From JANMZO01 sp031383405 (lineage in GTDB: Bacteria; Actinomycetota; Acidimicrobiia; Acidimicrobiales; JANYDT01), in assembly GCA_031383405.1 (NCBI GenBank), contig JANMZO010000375.1, forward strand, positions 1 through 7,102: a stretch of 7,102 nt of DNA, given 5' to 3'. The notes beneath the pieces were generated by a model. That model saw only the letters and a program-made list of their open reading frames with translations. It searched no databases and was not told the DNA's origin. Positions 5,159 through 7,102 of this stretch are shown here, piece after piece (positions within the stretch are counted from its first letter, which is position 1; each line of letters starts with the position of its first letter). A program made the translations under genes and the position numbers.

Positions 5159-5617
5159 ATGGCCTCCCGAGCCCGCGCGACCATTGCGAGCCTGTTTCTG
5201 GTGTCGGCCCCGTGTCTCGCGCTCGGCTTCTTTCCGTCAGGCGGGTTGTCGCACCCCGTGACGTGCCGTGCCGCCTTCGGTGAAATGTTCACCATGTTTC
5301 GCGAGGGTGATTCCAAATTCACCGTGTCGAGTGCGAAAGTCATCGACCGCGACGCCCCGCCATCGGAAACCTGCGATGGGATGGATCTTGGGCTGGAGGT
5401 CACACCGTTGCGACAGTCGAAGATCCGCGTGCTGCTACCGCTCACCAACCGGTCGACGCTCGACGTCGACGCGTCGGTCCAAGTCCGGGTAGACCGCCGA
5501 TCAACGTATTTGAGGTTCGGTCGTGTGCCCTCGGGAGCAACCATGACGAAAACGTTCGTGCTCGCGTTGAAGGACGGCGAGACGAACATCGACGCCCGTC
5601 TGTTCGTTGGTCGCTGA
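5159..5617 (+). CDS. Small exported protein of unknown family
   Basis: 152 residues from ATG 5159. The first 30 residues look like a Sec signal peptide: MASRAR, then a hydrophobic stretch ATIASLFLVSAPCLALGFF and a PSGG turn; cleavage probably falls between residues 26 and 36. The mature part has two cysteines, C36 and C72, able to form one disulfide. From about 78 onward alternating strands such as KIRVLLPLTN, ASVQVRVD and KTFVLALKDG suggest a small beta-sandwich. I do not recognise a family or a catalytic motif. A longer frame from 5072 would bury the signal peptide behind an Arg/Pro-rich tail and is disfavoured. The gene diverges from the degenerate-GGDEF gene across 140 bp and is followed by hairpins before the GNAT gene. 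Confidence 0.7.
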   Translation: MASRARATIASLFLVSAPCLALGFFPSGGLSHPVTCRAAFGEMFTMFREGDSKFTVSSAKVIDRDAPPSETCDGMDLGLEVTPLRQSKIRVLLPLTNRSTLDVDASVQVRVDRRSTYLRFGRVPSGATMTKTFVLALKDGETNIDARLFVGR

Positions 5618-5666
5618 GCCCGACAGACTCGAGCCGACCCCGGCCAGCCGGCGCGAGACACACCGC

Positions 5667-5683
5667 GTCGGCAGCTGGCCGAC
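5667..5683 (+). terminator. Hairpin between the exported-protein gene and the GNAT gene
   Basis: GTCGGC and GCCGAC pair perfectly across AGCTG, and a smaller CGAG-ACG-CTCG hairpin follows at 5684-5694. The pair lies 49 nt after the preceding stop and ahead of the GNAT start. There is no T-run, so this may be a tail-less terminator or only local GC-rich symmetry. Confidence 0.3.
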
Positions 5684-5724
5684 CGAGACGCTCGAAGCAA
5701 TCCAACGGGTGGGCGTTCGGGTGT

Positions 5725-5730
5725 TACGGT
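5725..5730 (+). promoter_or_regulatory. Candidate -10 box (TACGGT) of the GNAT gene
   Basis: TACGGT fits TANNNT and lies 5 nt before GTG 5736 and 8 nt before the adjacent GTG 5739. It supports a start here rather than at the TTG at 5607, but no -35 box is visible. Confidence 0.25.
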
Positions 5731-5735
5731 CAGGC

Positions 5736-6431
5736 GTGGTGAACGAGTCTCCTTTTCCTGCATCAGCGCGGTTGACCCAACATCTTCAGCACTGGCTCGG
5801 CGCTTGGCCCCCTCACAACCCGGGGGTTACCGTCGTCGGATCCCCAAAGCGGTCAAAGCCGGGCTGGGATAGGAAGATTCACGACGTGGTCGGCGTGGAG
5901 ACCCCGAACGGTGCCGTGCTGTCGGTGCCCGAACACGCGGTCGAGCGGGTCGCGGCGATCGTGAGGGGCAAAAGCGTCGACGAGGATGTCGACGCGTTGA
6001 CCTACGAGTTAGCCCATCTCATCGGACGTGAAGGTCATTTCAGTCGCGGCGTATTTCGCTGGACCGACTCCCCAACGGACACCCCCGAGGTCGGCGAATG
6101 GGTTCCGACCCACGATCCGCGGGTTCCGGAGTGGTTGCACCCCTTCAATGACGAGGTGCTCGTTGCGTGGGATGACGACGGAAACTATGGGGCCGGTGTC
6201 GGACGAAAAAAGCACGACAGGTTCGGGCACGAGATCAGCGTGGGAACCGAACCTGCACTTCGCGGACGAGGGATAGCGCGCCTCCTCGTCGCCACGGCTA
6301 CGCGCCAAATCCTCGCCGATGGGGCCATCGCCACCTATCTGCACGACGAAACAAACTACGCATCGGCCAAGGTCGCCGACGCGGCGGGTTTTCCCGACCT
6401 TGGCTGGAAGATCCTCGGGCTCTGGTCCTAA
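5736..6431 (+). CDS. GNAT-family N-acetyltransferase
   Basis: 231 residues from GTG 5736 (the next codon is also GTG). The C-terminal third is a GNAT fold: an EISVGTEPALRGRGIA segment with the acetyl-CoA pyrophosphate loop RGRGIA at 176-181, and the late motif N207, S210, then AGF at 217-219. The N-terminal part, with WLGAWPP, VTVVGSPKR, KPGWD and GAVLSVP, recalls a group of actinobacterial GNAT proteins with an added N-terminal domain. The acceptor is unknown: an amine on a small molecule, a protein or an antibiotic are all possible. The open frame reaches back to a TTG at 5607 that overlaps the previous gene, but residues before the GTG pair lack family character. Its stop is one nucleotide before the first possible alkA start, so the two may be co-transcribed. 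Confidence 0.88.
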   Translation: MVNESPFPASARLTQHLQHWLGAWPPHNPGVTVVGSPKRSKPGWDRKIHDVVGVETPNGAVLSVPEHAVERVAAIVRGKSVDEDVDALTYELAHLIGREGHFSRGVFRWTDSPTDTPEVGEWVPTHDPRVPEWLHPFNDEVLVAWDDDGNYGAGVGRKKHDRFGHEISVGTEPALRGRGIARLLVATATRQILADGAIATYLHDETNYASAKVADAAGFPDLGWKILGLWS

Positions 6432-6432
6432 C

Positions 6433-7102
6433 TTGGCTCCGGGTCATGCGCCTTCGTCATTTCGGTCCGGATCACCGTCCTCATTTTCCGCCGGTCCACC
6501 TTCCGGGGTTACGTCGCTGACCATTCACCTACCGTTTCGCAAACCGTTCGGCGGTGCGGAACTCGTTTCGTTTCTCACGGCCCGGGCGGTGGCGGGGATC
6601 GAATCCACGGACGGTGAAGTTGGGACCGGGAGTTACGAACGTTCCCTCCGACTCCCACACGGGAACGCGACGTGTCTACTGGAATTTGGGTCGGAGGCGA
6701 TCCTGGCCACCCTTCACCTCGAGGACATCCGGGATATGGGCAGCGCGTTGCACCGCTGTCGCCGTCTCCTGGACCTCGATTCGGACCCTTTGGCCGTGAT
6801 CGAAACGCTGGGCGAGGATCCAGTTCTTGGAAGGCTCGTCGCGAAGGCGCCTGGGCTTCGCGTGCCCGGCCACGTCGACGGTTTCGAAGTCGTCATCCGG
6901 GCAATCGTGGGTCAACAGGTGTCGGTCGCCGGAGCAAGAACCACGCTCGGCAAAATCACACATCGCTACGGCAGGGAACATTCGTCGGCGCTCAACGGCC
7001 GGAGCCCGTCGCTGACCCACTTGTTCCCTACGCCCGAAGCACTCGCCGAGGCCGACCCGGTGACACTCGGGGTGCCCCGATCCCGCGGAGCGACAATCGT
7101 TC
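6433..7102 (+). CDS. alkA: DNA-3-methyladenine glycosylase II (AlkA), 3' end cut by window edge
   Basis: 223 codons are present and the frame runs off the right edge. AlkA removes alkylated purines from DNA to begin base-excision repair. The AlkA N-terminal domain starts at about residue 29 (LTIHLPFRKPFGG, FLTARAVAGIE). The glycosylase core follows: PGLRVPGHVDGFE at 140-152, IRAIVGQQVSVAGART at 155-170 and FPTPEALAEADP at 198-209, closely matching E. coli AlkA. The helix-hairpin-helix lysine region and the catalytic Asp lie beyond the window. The start is uncertain. TTG 6433 is the only ATG/GTG/TTG in frame ahead of the domain and sits one nucleotide after the GNAT stop; residues 2-28 would be a Ser/Pro-rich tail. 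CTG 6517 would begin exactly at the domain. No Ada domain is fused upstream, unlike mycobacterial AlkA. Confidence 0.88.
   Translation, partial: MAPGHAPSSFRSGSPSSFSAGPPSGVTSLTIHLPFRKPFGGAELVSFLTARAVAGIESTDGEVGTGSYERSLRLPHGNATCLLEFGSEAILATLHLEDIRDMGSALHRCRRLLDLDSDPLAVIETLGEDPVLGRLVAKAPGLRVPGHVDGFEVVIRAIVGQQVSVAGARTTLGKITHRYGREHSSALNGRSPSLTHLFPTPEALAEADPVTLGVPRSRGATIV

Noticed and set aside
4236..5261. A 341-codon open frame on the plus strand
   Set aside because: It lies antisense to the membrane/GGDEF-like gene, its translation is rich in His, Asp, Arg and Gln with no fold or motif, and the minus-strand frame has clear membrane helices and domain structure.

Overview
The window is GC-rich DNA from what is most likely an actinomycete (Actinomycetota). 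Two things point there. The FHA, GcvH and CDP-alcohol phosphatidyltransferase proteins resemble actinobacterial versions. On the minus strand the transcription order pgsA, gcvH, FHA protein, MerR regulator also recalls the Mycobacterium tuberculosis neighbourhood pgsA2, gcvH (Rv1826), garA (Rv1827), Rv1828. A deep-branching class such as Acidimicrobiia is possible, but this is inference. No rRNA, tRNA, CRISPR array, insertion sequence or phage gene was seen.

Left part (1-3599, all minus strand). A MerR-family regulator runs off the left edge and carries an unusually long disordered linker. Before it come a zinc-ribbon/FHA protein of the GarA type, the glycine cleavage H protein, and a PgsA-type phosphatidyltransferase. 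The gaps between them are large (192, 259 and 315 bp), so despite the conserved order they are probably separate transcription units. Short GC-rich hairpins sit 8-10 nt after the FHA and gcvH stop codons. The gaps hold unexplained structure: three AACGTT boxes at 13-bp steps before merR, an 11-bp direct repeat at 21-bp spacing before the FHA gene, and a 66-bp tandem repeat between gcvH and pgsA.

Middle part (3600-5018). pgsA and a HIT-family hydrolase diverge from an 84-bp region in which both start codons lie 6 nt behind a -10-like hexamer, suggesting leaderless transcripts. The HIT gene converges on a membrane protein whose C-terminal domain looks like a GGDEF domain that has lost its signature.

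Right part (5019-7102, plus strand). A small exported protein of unknown family is followed by a GNAT acetyltransferase and then, one nucleotide after the GNAT stop, by an AlkA-type DNA-3-methyladenine glycosylase reading frame cut by the right edge. The start of the alkA frame is unclear.

Functionally, the left cluster combines lipid synthesis with central carbon and nitrogen control: the GarA type governs 2-oxoglutarate use and GcvH serves glycine breakdown. The right part holds unrelated housekeeping and repair genes. I see no convincing new multi-gene system. The best unexplained items are the intergenic repeats, the modified GarA-like protein, the MerR linker and the degenerate GGDEF protein.
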